The notes beneath the pieces are model-generated. The model did not search any database, had not been told where the DNA came from, and saw only the letters and a list, made by a program, of their open reading frames with translations. From Bacteroidota bacterium (GTDB lineage Bacteria; Bacteroidota; Bacteroidia; M30B66): DNA of 6,910 nt. The stretch lies in assembly GCA_020438185.1 (NCBI GenBank), contig JAGQVC010000087.1:1-6910 (forward strand). Direction: 5' to 3'. The position numbers were made by a program, and so were the translations under genes. Shown here one piece after another: positions 1 to 5,946 of this stretch (positions are counted from its first letter, which is position 1; the number at the start of each line of letters is the position of its first letter).

Positions 1-104
1 TGCGTGCTGAAAAGACCCAGAATAATAAAGAAAACAAAAAGTAAGGCAAATGAACCCGCTAGTCCTGAACTCCTTCTGAATAATGGTCTTTTCTTTTTCG
101 TCAC
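1..104 (-). CDS. Start of a membrane or secreted protein, cut by the window edge (34 codons visible)
   Basis: A reading frame opens with GTG at 104-102 and stays open to base 1, giving 34 codons and two spare bases. The GTG overlaps the TGA of the upstream WG-repeat gene in a GTGA 4-bp overlap, the classic arrangement for translational coupling. The encoded N-terminus is strongly basic (TKKKRPLFRR after the start), then a short SSGLAGS linker, then an unbroken hydrophobic run of about 14 residues (residues 19-32, FALLFVFFIILGLF). This is the layout of a signal anchor or an uncleaved membrane segment. No ATG occurs in this frame between the stop at 122-120 and the GTG, so GTG is the only reasonable start. 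The family cannot be identified from this fragment. Expression probably depends on the WG-repeat gene's promoter, since no separate promoter was seen. The overlap and the basic-plus-hydrophobic composition make a chance frame unlikely, but most of the gene is outside the window. Confidence 0.68.
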   Translation of the reverse strand, partial: MTKKKRPLFRRSSGLAGSFALLFVFFIILGLFST

Positions 105-2023
105 TGTTTGGGTACTTCGTTACCTGATTGATCAATAAATATCCAGCGCCCTGTTCTTCGAACGATTTTTATGGTTGGATTTAATTCTGCTTCCGGGATG
201 AATAACTCAGCTGTTTTTGTGTACGGTTCGCAGCTTAGCTGCGGATTTACCTTCCCTGATTTATTTACACAAACCGAAGCATCACCTGAATGGTTTAAGC
301 TGATATCCTCAACACAAGCACAATTATCTTTGAAGTCGCCAAGAACTTCCATTAAAAAGAGGGGGTAAGTTTCCCTGATCGCATTAATTGTATCAGCAAC
401 TGTATTTCCGGTCATTTCATCAAGTGATGGCATACCGATGAAAAGAGGGATTTCTTCAATTCCTTTAGAATTTACAAATCCCCACTCATTATTTTTCATC
501 ACGGCCGCAAGGCCGGAAGAATAGTTTCTGACAGTTTCGAATTGTGGTTGCACCACCTCAGTACCCAGCGAATTGATAAAGCCCCAGTTATCGCCATTCC
601 TCACTGCCGCAAAACCTTCACTGAAGCGAACAACCTCATTGTACTTTTGTATCTGCACTTCGCGGCCGTAAGGGTCAATAACCGACCAAAGAAATGTACC
701 ATCTTCAAAAGAATTACGACCGAAAACTATAGCACCTTTATTAAACACAAGTTCGTCGAATCGGGCTTCTACAGATTCTTCTCCCTGCTGGTTAAGAAAA
801 CCCCACTGGTTGCCAATTCTGAAAGCAGCCGAGTAACCATAAAAGGGTAACACTTCATCGTAGGCAGGCAGCGTTAAAGTGTCCTGTCCTTTAACCATAT
901 ACCACTGATCGGGAAGATGCACCTGTGCAATTCCATTAACGAAAACACTTCCTACCTCTGAATAGCGACAAGGAATTACCTCATCACCTTCGGTATTTGC
1001 AAAGCCCCAAAGATTACCTTTTTGAACCGCACATAAACCTTCATGAAATAGGCCTATAGCTCTGTAGTCAGCGGGAAGAATTTGCCTGCCATCAAGTGCG
1101 ACCAACCCTTGCAATCCATTTTGTTGAAATAAATAATGAGCCTGATCAAATCTGAAAAGCTCATCGTAACGGGCTGGAATCAGGACTTCGCCCGATGAAC
1201 TAATCATTCCGGCTTTCCCATTTTTCAGAAATACGGCAGCATTTTCCTCAAAATTATCAATGAAATCATAAGTCGGTTTTACGACTTGTTCTCCATTGTT
1301 TTTAATGAATCCGTATAAAAGACTATCATTCTTTTCAGCAGTCACGATGGAGAAGCCATCTTTAACATCAAAAACCTGGATATAATCACCGTTAATTGGT
1401 GTTAGCACACCGCCTTTATTTACGTAGGAGAATTTGTCGTTTAATTTAACAACTGCCAGACCTTCTGAAAATGAATAAGCTACATCAAAAGAAAAATTGG
1501 TTTTATTCTGACCTTGAGAATCGATGTAATCCCAATGCGATTTAACGTTCCTTTTAACTGCTGCCCAACCTTCAGAAAAATCGCGGGCATTATCATAATT
1601 AAATTTAACGACAGTTTTACCTCGTGTGTCCAGAAAGCCATATTTCCCGATTCTGGAATTCCAGGTACGGATTAAACCCTCGCTTAAATTTTCGGGAACG
1701 AGGTAGTCGGGAAATTCATAATACAAGTAGCCTTTATTGGAAATTACTTCATAAGAAAAGGCACCCTCGTTATCCGATGTGCCTATATCAATTCTTCTTC
1801 GGGCTAATGTTAAGCTATCTGAGAATTCCCATATGTAATCGTAGTTTGCGGGAATGACTTGTTTTCCGTTTTCATCCTGCATGCCTTCAAACACATAAAT
1901 TAATCCGTCGGTTCCCAGCCTTTCAACACGGAATTTGCTCAGATTTAATTGTTGTGCGCGAAGTCCGTAACCAAAAAGAATCAGGAAAACTCCAGATAAT
2001 ACGGCTCGAATTGAAGGTTTCAT
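101..2023 (-). CDS. Exported WG-repeat protein, 640 aa
   Basis: A secreted or periplasmic beta-rich repeat protein whose molecular role is not known. The start is placed at ATG 2023 because it begins a good signal peptide (MKPSIRAV, then a hydrophobic core VFLILFGYG, cleavage near LRA|QQ at residues 23-24). A longer frame back to 2137 would begin inside a terminator hairpin. Residues about 42-528 are some 12 degenerate units of 33-40 residues, each with the pattern (W/Y)GF-(I/L)(D/N)xxGxxV(I/V)PxxYDxxxxFxEGxAxVxxN, clearest around residues 128-160, 339-350, 406-413, 480-510 and 514-522. This is the WG-repeat (KWG-type) signature. Residues about 529-625 are not repetitive and carry four Cys (567, 569, 585, 598) that could form disulfides in the periplasm. 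The last residues (WIFIDQSGNEV) resemble half a WG unit. There is no lipobox, transmembrane domain or sorting domain. The gene is preceded by its own promoter-like box and its TGA overlaps the next gene's GTG, so the two are probably co-expressed. Family call firm; function open. Confidence 0.93.
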   Translation of the reverse strand: MKPSIRAVLSGVFLILFGYGLRAQQLNLSKFRVERLGTDGLIYVFEGMQDENGKQVIPANYDYIWEFSDSLTLARRRIDIGTSDNEGAFSYEVISNKGYLYYEFPDYLVPENLSEGLIRTWNSRIGKYGFLDTRGKTVVKFNYDNARDFSEGWAAVKRNVKSHWDYIDSQGQNKTNFSFDVAYSFSEGLAVVKLNDKFSYVNKGGVLTPINGDYIQVFDVKDGFSIVTAEKNDSLLYGFIKNNGEQVVKPTYDFIDNFEENAAVFLKNGKAGMISSSGEVLIPARYDELFRFDQAHYLFQQNGLQGLVALDGRQILPADYRAIGLFHEGLCAVQKGNLWGFANTEGDEVIPCRYSEVGSVFVNGIAQVHLPDQWYMVKGQDTLTLPAYDEVLPFYGYSAAFRIGNQWGFLNQQGEESVEARFDELVFNKGAIVFGRNSFEDGTFLWSVIDPYGREVQIQKYNEVVRFSEGFAAVRNGDNWGFINSLGTEVVQPQFETVRNYSSGLAAVMKNNEWGFVNSKGIEEIPLFIGMPSLDEMTGNTVADTINAIRETYPLFLMEVLGDFKDNCACVEDISLNHSGDASVCVNKSGKVNPQLSCEPYTKTAELFIPEAELNPTIKIVRRTGRWIFIDQSGNEVPKQ

Positions 2024-2028
2024 GTGAG

Positions 2029-2036
2029 CAAAAGTA
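2029..2036 (-). promoter_or_regulatory. Bacteroidota -7 promoter box (TAnnTTTG) for the WG-repeat gene
   Basis: On the minus strand this reads TACTTTTG followed by C, a full match to the Bacteroidota -7 element TAnnTTTG. It ends five bases before the ATG at 2023. Transcription normally begins a few bases after this box, which would place the first transcribed base at or next to the start codon and give a leaderless or near-leaderless mRNA. No clear TTG -33 element is seen about 19 bases upstream; that space holds a small palindrome. The motif match is directly visible; its activity is inferred. Confidence 0.55.
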
Positions 2037-2046
2037 AGAAGAATCG

Positions 2047-2060
2047 GTCCTTGAAAGGAC
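2047..2060. repeat. Perfect 6-bp-arm palindrome in the -33 region of the WG-repeat promoter
   Basis: GTCCTT-GA-AAGGAC on the plus strand is a perfect inverted repeat with a 2-bp centre. It lies 10 bp upstream of the -7 box at 2029-2036 and covers the position where a -33 element would sit. The location suits a repressor or activator half-site pair, but a 14-bp palindrome may also occur by chance and no regulator gene is in view. Confidence 0.35.
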
Positions 2061-2127
2061 TGAAGAAAAATATACTTGTTTAACATTTCGGAAGATAGGG
2101 CGCCACCCATCGCGAATTTTATACCAT

Positions 2128-2161
2128 AAAAAAACACCCTGAGAAATCAGGGTGTTTTTTT
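2128..2161 (-). terminator. Strong intrinsic terminator after the Spy-like gene
   Basis: An 8-bp GC-containing stem (CACCCTGA at 2135-2142 with TCAGGGTG at 2147-2154) closes on a 4-nt loop. It is flanked by seven A on one side and seven T on the other. Read on the minus strand it is hairpin plus U-run, about 30 bp downstream of the stop at 2192, so it ends the transcript coming from the right. The A/T runs are symmetric, so it could work in both directions, but both neighbouring genes run leftward. It separates the Spy-like gene from the WG-repeat unit and also explains why the frame upstream of 2023 is not coding. Confidence 0.88.
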
Positions 2162-2171
2162 AAGCTTTCAA

Positions 2172-2198
2172 TTATTGAAAAGAGTGAATTTTCAATAA
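2172..2198. repeat. AT-rich inverted repeat across the Spy-like stop codon
   Basis: TTATTGAAAA at 2172-2181 and TTTTCAATAA at 2189-2198 are perfect 10-bp inverted arms around a 7-nt loop. The right arm includes the TGA stop (2194-2192) and the last codons of the Spy-like gene. As RNA it forms a weak, AT-rich stem just before the terminator hairpin. It may protect the 3' end of the mRNA or help termination; it is too AT-rich to be a good terminator alone. Confidence 0.6.
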
Positions 2199-2644
2199 AA
2201 ATCTTCTTCTGCATCAGGAGCTCTCATATCTCCCTTATTTGGATCGGCTTTCTTCTCTGCGCGGCGTTGCTTTACTTCAGCTCTGAATGCTTCCCACTTA
2301 GTCCATTGCTCAGGAGTAAGTACTTTTTGAAGATCTTCATTTGCTTTTTTATTCGCAGCCTTAACCTCTTCTTTTTTCGCCGGATTAAATGTTCCATCCT
2401 CATTTCTGGCATCCACTTTAACCTGCTCACGTTCAAGAAGAATCTTTTTCACTTCTGCCGATTGAGCATCAGACAAGTTTGTTTTTGAAGACATCATTCT
2501 AAGAATTCGTACAGCTCTGTCTTCAGCATTCATGGGACGTTTTGCGCGAGTATTTTTCGCGGCAGGCGCAGTTTCAGTAGTTTGTGCATTCACTGCAACT
2601 CCTGTAAACAGGAGGGTAGTGGCTAATACAATCGATTTAATCAT
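2192..2644 (-). CDS. Small secreted Spy/CpxP-like (LTxxQ) helical protein, 150 aa
   Basis: A small periplasmic or secreted protein, mainly charged alpha-helix. The start at ATG 2644 gives a clean signal peptide (MIKSIVLATTLLFTGVAVNA|Q, cleavage after residue 20). A longer frame from 2713 would add 23 residues with no signal character and overlap the end of the preceding gene. The mature part starts with a low-complexity Thr/Ala/Lys segment (21-38). It then carries two LTxxQ-type motifs, LSDAQ at 57-61 and LTPEQ at 109-113, in helices typical of the Spy/CpxP-like and related Bacteroidota families. In Enterobacteria such proteins act as periplasmic chaperones or envelope-stress sensors; that role is not shown here. 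The C-terminus is very basic (about 121-138), then acidic (144-148, DAEED). There is no Cys and no lipobox. It lies 61 bp after the acetyltransferase gene and is followed by a strong terminator, so it is either the last gene of the export operon or a monocistron. Family call moderate. Confidence 0.85.
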   Translation of the reverse strand: MIKSIVLATTLLFTGVAVNAQTTETAPAAKNTRAKRPMNAEDRAVRILRMMSSKTNLSDAQSAEVKKILLEREQVKVDARNEDGTFNPAKKEEVKAANKKANEDLQKVLTPEQWTKWEAFRAEVKQRRAEKKADPNKGDMRAPDAEEDFY

Positions 2645-2668
2645 AATGGTTCTTTTTTCTTCGTTGAA

Positions 2669-2698
2669 CAAATATCGTTCATTTGGTTTAATCAAAAA
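2669..2698 (-). promoter_or_regulatory. Possible promoter for the Spy-like gene
   Basis: On the minus strand GATATTTG (2676-2669) matches TAnnTTTG at seven of eight positions, with G for the first T. It lies 24 bp before the ATG at 2644. TTTTTG (2698-2693) lies 16 bp upstream and could act as the TTTG -33 element, although that spacing is a little short. A purine-rich stretch (GAAGAAAAAAGAA) follows, just before the start codon. The 61-bp gap, much wider than the 1-nt gaps of the upstream operon, supports a separate promoter here. Confidence 0.35.
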
Positions 2699-2705
2699 CG
2701 TTTTT

Positions 2706-3155
2706 TTACACAAGGGTTTTCATCATCAGAAAATGTTGAATGGTTCCGAACAGCACATGGGATGGAGAAATAACATCATATCCATTCCTTTCGTAAAATG
2801 GAACTGCATTTTCCCGGGCGTGCAGAATAATCTGATGAACCGGTTCATACCGGTCTGCTCCAACTTTTTCAATGTACTTTAACAGTGCTTTGCCAAGGCC
2901 ATATCCGCGGAACGCGGGATCAACAGCCATATACCGCAACTGAATCTGAGCATCTCCGCTTCGATGAGCTCTGCAACACGCCAGTACCTGGCGCTTGTTT
3001 GAAAAAACTATGGCGTGAATGGCTTCGTCATCATCCGGTGCTATTTCGGAACCGGGCGCTTGATTCCAGTCCTTGCGCAATACCCGATATCTAAGCTCAT
3101 AAAGCTTTTCCCAATGTTCGGCAGATTGAGGTGGAATAATATTCCAGTTCGCCAT
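2706..3155 (-). CDS. GNAT-family N-acetyltransferase, 149 aa
   Basis: A cytoplasmic acyl-CoA-dependent acetyltransferase of the GNAT fold; the substrate is unknown. Acetyl-CoA motif A is clear: the beta4 strand (LRYMAVDP, 73-80) leads into RGYGLG at 83-88, an exact R-x-x-G-x-G pyrophosphate loop, then helix KALLKYIEK. Motif B is the region LHARENAVPFYERNGY (111-126), with the conserved Asn and Tyr typical of GNATs. The N-terminal segment (ELRYRVLRKDWNQAPGSE, 20-37) resembles the substrate-side helices of small GNATs. Length is normal for a single-domain enzyme. The ATG is one base after the TolC-type gene's TAA, so it is very probably translated from the same mRNA and coupled. It might modify the exported molecule or protect the cell from it, but unrelated acetyltransferases often sit at operon ends. 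No Shine-Dalgarno sequence is present. Family call firm; role in export inferred. Confidence 0.92.
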   Translation of the reverse strand: MANWNIIPPQSAEHWEKLYELRYRVLRKDWNQAPGSEIAPDDDEAIHAIVFSNKRQVLACCRAHRSGDAQIQLRYMAVDPAFRGYGLGKALLKYIEKVGADRYEPVHQIILHARENAVPFYERNGYDVISPSHVLFGTIQHFLMMKTLV

Positions 3156-3156
3156 T

Positions 3157-4560
3157 TTAAGGGATATTTAAAGTGTTTTGCCCTGATGCCCAGTAAAGGT
3201 AAGCAATTGATTTTGCATATTTCGATTCAAAATCAGCGAGTTTCATTCCTGCTTCAATCAATTTGGTTTCACGCGCGTTTATAACAAATACAGAGCTTTC
3301 ACCATTTCTGAATTTTTCCTGCTCTCCAACAACCATTGTTTTGAGAGCATCGTACGTGAGACTTTGAATGGAGAATAGTTGTTCAAAATTCTTCAGTTCA
3401 TTGTATCTGGTTAAAACTTCAGTTTCTACTAGTCTTCTGGTATTAATTTGTTCGAGTTCGGCCAGACTCAGCTTTATTTTCGCGCCTTGGTATTTACCTC
3501 TTTCCTTTCTTAAGAACAGGGGCATTTCAAATTGAAATCCGGCTTTGTAATTACTCATAAAAAAGCCATTATTCATGCTTACGTTGCCAACACCCGACTG
3601 CAAAAAATTGTATTCCAGTGTCAGATTTGGCTTCAGCATTTCTGCCCTGAATCGTTTTTCGATCTCGAGCTGATTGATCTTAGCTCCTAACTTTATCAAT
3701 TCGGGATGGTTTTCCAGCGCATACGTTCTTAAAGAATCCAGCGTGTTATTATCAAGCCGAAGGCTTTCTGAAGAAATACGCTGAGGAATAGCAAGCGTAT
3801 CGAGAACTACCGGCTGACTATCAGGATCCCAAAGGTGATTTGCCAGCAAAAGGCCCGCATTCAGATATTCAACCCGGGACTGGATAAGTTGCACATTCCT
3901 GGTGAGCAGATTGGAGTACGCTTCAACAGTGTCTAAGGCAGATTGACTGCCCTGACGGGACATTTCCTTTACCGCTTCAAAACGAATATCAGCAAGTTGA
4001 TAGGCTTCGTTTACAAAGGTTAGCTGGCGATACGCCTGATACCAGTTCCAGTAATCTACGGCAACCTGCAGCAAAAGCTTATTGATAACTTTTACCTGTT
4101 CTGCTGCATTTATTTTTGATAATTCCCGGGCCTGTCGAAGCGTTGAACGACGTTCATCAATGAGCAGACCTGCTCCAATTGGCAGTGAATATCCTGCGGT
4201 TAGCAGACCACTTAACGGAGTATTGTCGTAAGCACTAATATAATTACCACGGTTTCTTTCGAATGAACCCTTAAAATCCCCAATCCATGCAGGCACTTTA
4301 AGCATCCCATCAAGCCGGTTCCAATACTTTTTGCCATCAAAATCCTTTTCATCAAAAAACACCGATAATTTGGGATCGAAGCTTCCCCGTGCAGCTCTGA
4401 TTTCGGCTTTTGCCTGATCGGGAAGCATCGAGGCCTGACGAGCAACGGGATGATTTTCCATGACAATGGAGTACACCGCACTGAGAGGAAACTCCTTCAA
4501 TACCTGAGCTCCCGCAGGCAAGCCCATTAAAATGATCGCGAAAAGAAAAACCTGCCTCAT
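3157..4560 (-). CDS. TolC-family outer-membrane efflux/secretion channel, 467 aa
   Basis: The outer-membrane factor of a tripartite exporter. It trimerises to a beta-barrel in the outer membrane and a long alpha-helical tunnel in the periplasm. The start at ATG 4560 gives a signal peptide (MRQVFLFAIILMGLPAGA|Q, cleavage after residue 18). A longer frame back to 4701 would lie inside the HlyD gene and bury the signal. The internal duplication of the family is visible: ENHP at 35-38 and again at 283-286, each opening a helix. The matching repeat ends are GSQSALDTVEAYSNLL (204-219) and GESSVFVINARE (420-431). Beta-strand segments are around 64-130 and 312-349 (LEYNFLQSG, GFQFEMPLF). There is no lipobox, so it is not a lipoprotein like some OprM-type channels. 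Length is normal. The gene follows the HlyD stop by one base (TAA-A-ATG) and is followed by the acetyltransferase with the same spacing, so it is firmly inside the operon. Partner: the HlyD protein encoded just upstream. Confidence 0.95.
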   Translation of the reverse strand: MRQVFLFAIILMGLPAGAQVLKEFPLSAVYSIVMENHPVARQASMLPDQAKAEIRAARGSFDPKLSVFFDEKDFDGKKYWNRLDGMLKVPAWIGDFKGSFERNRGNYISAYDNTPLSGLLTAGYSLPIGAGLLIDERRSTLRQARELSKINAAEQVKVINKLLLQVAVDYWNWYQAYRQLTFVNEAYQLADIRFEAVKEMSRQGSQSALDTVEAYSNLLTRNVQLIQSRVEYLNAGLLLANHLWDPDSQPVVLDTLAIPQRISSESLRLDNNTLDSLRTYALENHPELIKLGAKINQLEIEKRFRAEMLKPNLTLEYNFLQSGVGNVSMNNGFFMSNYKAGFQFEMPLFLRKERGKYQGAKIKLSLAELEQINTRRLVETEVLTRYNELKNFEQLFSIQSLTYDALKTMVVGEQEKFRNGESSVFVINARETKLIEAGMKLADFESKYAKSIAYLYWASGQNTLNIP

Positions 4561-4561
4561 T

Positions 4562-5935
4562 TTATTTTTTCGGGGCTTTGTCTTTGGAATCAGAGGCAGT
4601 TGCAGGCGACAAGGCATCGCCAGGGAGATTTGGCGGGAAACCATTGAGCTGTCGCCAGATTTCGAACCAGATGGGAACATTATCCAGCATTGCCCAACCA
4701 TAAACGCCCGAACCCATTCTTATTTGCGTTGGCCATGGCTCATCCTCCGGATCAGGAACAATCAGAACTCTGAAACTCCCGTTGGCACTCTCCACATAAT
4801 CAACTACCTGTATTATTCCTCCAAAAGTACCAACGCTTACGTTGGGCCAGCCGGCAAAAACGATTGCAGGCCAACCGTCAAATTGCACACGGACTTTTTG
4901 GCCTTTTCGTAGCAGCGGAGTATCCATGGCTTTAACGTACATTTCGACTGCCAGCTTAGGATTAGCAGGCATTATAGTAACAATAGGTTCTCCTTCTTTG
5001 ATGTTTTCGCCTAATCCTACACGAACGGCTTTAACGACGAATCCGTCCTGCGGAGCACGTATGGTATAGAATGTATTTCGAACCAGCATACTCGAATATT
5101 CATTTTCGAGCTTCGCAAGGTCCCCTTCGGCTTCAGCAACATAAGCTAATGTTGCGCTTCTGTCGCTCTCGGCCTTAGCTATTTTTTCCTGGTATTCGGC
5201 GCGGATTGAATTTAGTTCTATCTGGGCATTCAGGAGTGCGTTTTTTGAATCGAGAAGTTTATTCTCCTGGGAAATTAGTTTGGCCGTGCTTGACTGGAAC
5301 TTTTCCTGACGTTTCTGGTACTCGGTAAGGGAAATTAACCCTTTGGAAAACATGTTTTTTCCAAGGGTTAACTGGGTATCAGCAATCGCAAAATTTAGCT
5401 GTTCAGCAACCAGATCAATTGAATCGGATTTTACTTTAAGTTTACCCTGTACAACTTTGTTTTCTGCCTGCCTTAATTTCAGAATTACACTGCTTCGAAG
5501 GGCCGAAATCTGATTATCTAAGGCACCTGCCTTATCAAAAGTGCTTTGAATTACTCCTTCTTTTGAAGCAACCTGTTCCCTTAAACGTGGCAGCAGTTCA
5601 GGGTCAAGGAATTTTTCCTTGATTTCTGTAAGAACCAGAATTGTGTCACCCTTTTTAACGAATTGACCTTCCTGCACAAACCAGTCATCTATTCTTCCCG
5701 CAATTGGTGACTGAACTGTTTGGGGACGCTCCTGCGGAGAGAGGGCTGTTAACTGACCACTTCCGTTCACGTTTTGCTGCCAGGGAATAAAAAGAATAAC
5801 CAGCAATAAAAGCAAAATACCCAGTAACCAGTAGGTTACAATTTTTCCTGTACGCGGAGTGCTTACAAGTCGTATAGAGTAAAGCTTATTTACCGGAATT
5901 TCCTTCTCTACTGATTCGGGCGAAATGTGTAACAT
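4562..5935 (-). CDS. HlyD-type membrane fusion protein (periplasmic adaptor), 457 aa
   Basis: The adaptor that links the inner-membrane ABC exporter to the TolC channel. Layout: a cytoplasmic tail (1-32), one membrane helix (about 33-51, IVTYWLLGILLLLLVILF), first half of the biotinyl-lipoyl domain (about 73-103, SPIAGRIDDWFVQEGQFVKKGD), a long coiled-coil hairpin (about 112-285), second lipoyl half (about 291-322, IRAPQDGFVV to GEPIVTIMP), and a beta-barrel/membrane-proximal region (from about 326). At the hairpin tip KGLISLTEYQ (198-207) matches the GxISxxEY pattern of adaptors. S202 is in place for the RLS-type TolC-contact motif, but the Arg is L191 and the Leu is M195. A Trp-rich segment (about 413-428, WAMLDNVPIWFEIW) and a hydrophilic Lys/Pro tail close the protein. 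The ATG at 5935 lies 11 nt after the ABC gene's TAA, and its own TAA is one base before the TolC ATG. The N-terminal anchor supports pairing with an ABC exporter. Confidence 0.95.
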   Translation of the reverse strand: MLHISPESVEKEIPVNKLYSIRLVSTPRTGKIVTYWLLGILLLLLVILFIPWQQNVNGSGQLTALSPQERPQTVQSPIAGRIDDWFVQEGQFVKKGDTILVLTEIKEKFLDPELLPRLREQVASKEGVIQSTFDKAGALDNQISALRSSVILKLRQAENKVVQGKLKVKSDSIDLVAEQLNFAIADTQLTLGKNMFSKGLISLTEYQKRQEKFQSSTAKLISQENKLLDSKNALLNAQIELNSIRAEYQEKIAKAESDRSATLAYVAEAEGDLAKLENEYSSMLVRNTFYTIRAPQDGFVVKAVRVGLGENIKEGEPIVTIMPANPKLAVEMYVKAMDTPLLRKGQKVRVQFDGWPAIVFAGWPNVSVGTFGGIIQVVDYVESANGSFRVLIVPDPEDEPWPTQIRMGSGVYGWAMLDNVPIWFEIWRQLNGFPPNLPGDALSPATASDSKDKAPKK

Positions 5936-5946
5936 ATTTTTACGTC

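Noticed and set aside
2024..2137. N-terminal extension of the WG-repeat gene starting at 2137
   Set aside because: It would begin inside the terminator hairpin, upstream of the TAnnTTTG box, and would bury the signal peptide that starts at ATG 2023.
2694..2705. Palindrome AAAAACGTTTTT after the acetyltransferase stop
   Set aside because: It is almost all A/T with no loop and no stable stem, so it is not credible as a terminator. It overlaps the candidate -33 element of the next gene.
2645..2713. Start of the Spy-like gene at 2713
   Set aside because: It overlaps the end of the acetyltransferase gene, has no signal-like sequence, and would leave the clear signal peptide at 2644 internal.
4212..4481. 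Minus-strand 89-codon frame inside the TolC gene
   Set aside because: Alternate-frame shadow of the signal-bearing TolC frame, with no domain.
4561..4701. Start of the TolC-type gene at 4701
   Set aside because: The extra 47 residues are a shadow of the HlyD gene's 3' end; the signal peptide begins at ATG 4560, one base after the HlyD stop.
171..5069. Plus-strand open frames, such as 542-850, 2532-2882, 4532-4912 and 4842-5069
   Set aside because: They lie opposite well-supported minus-strand genes, have no recognisable domain and show the composition of antisense shadows.
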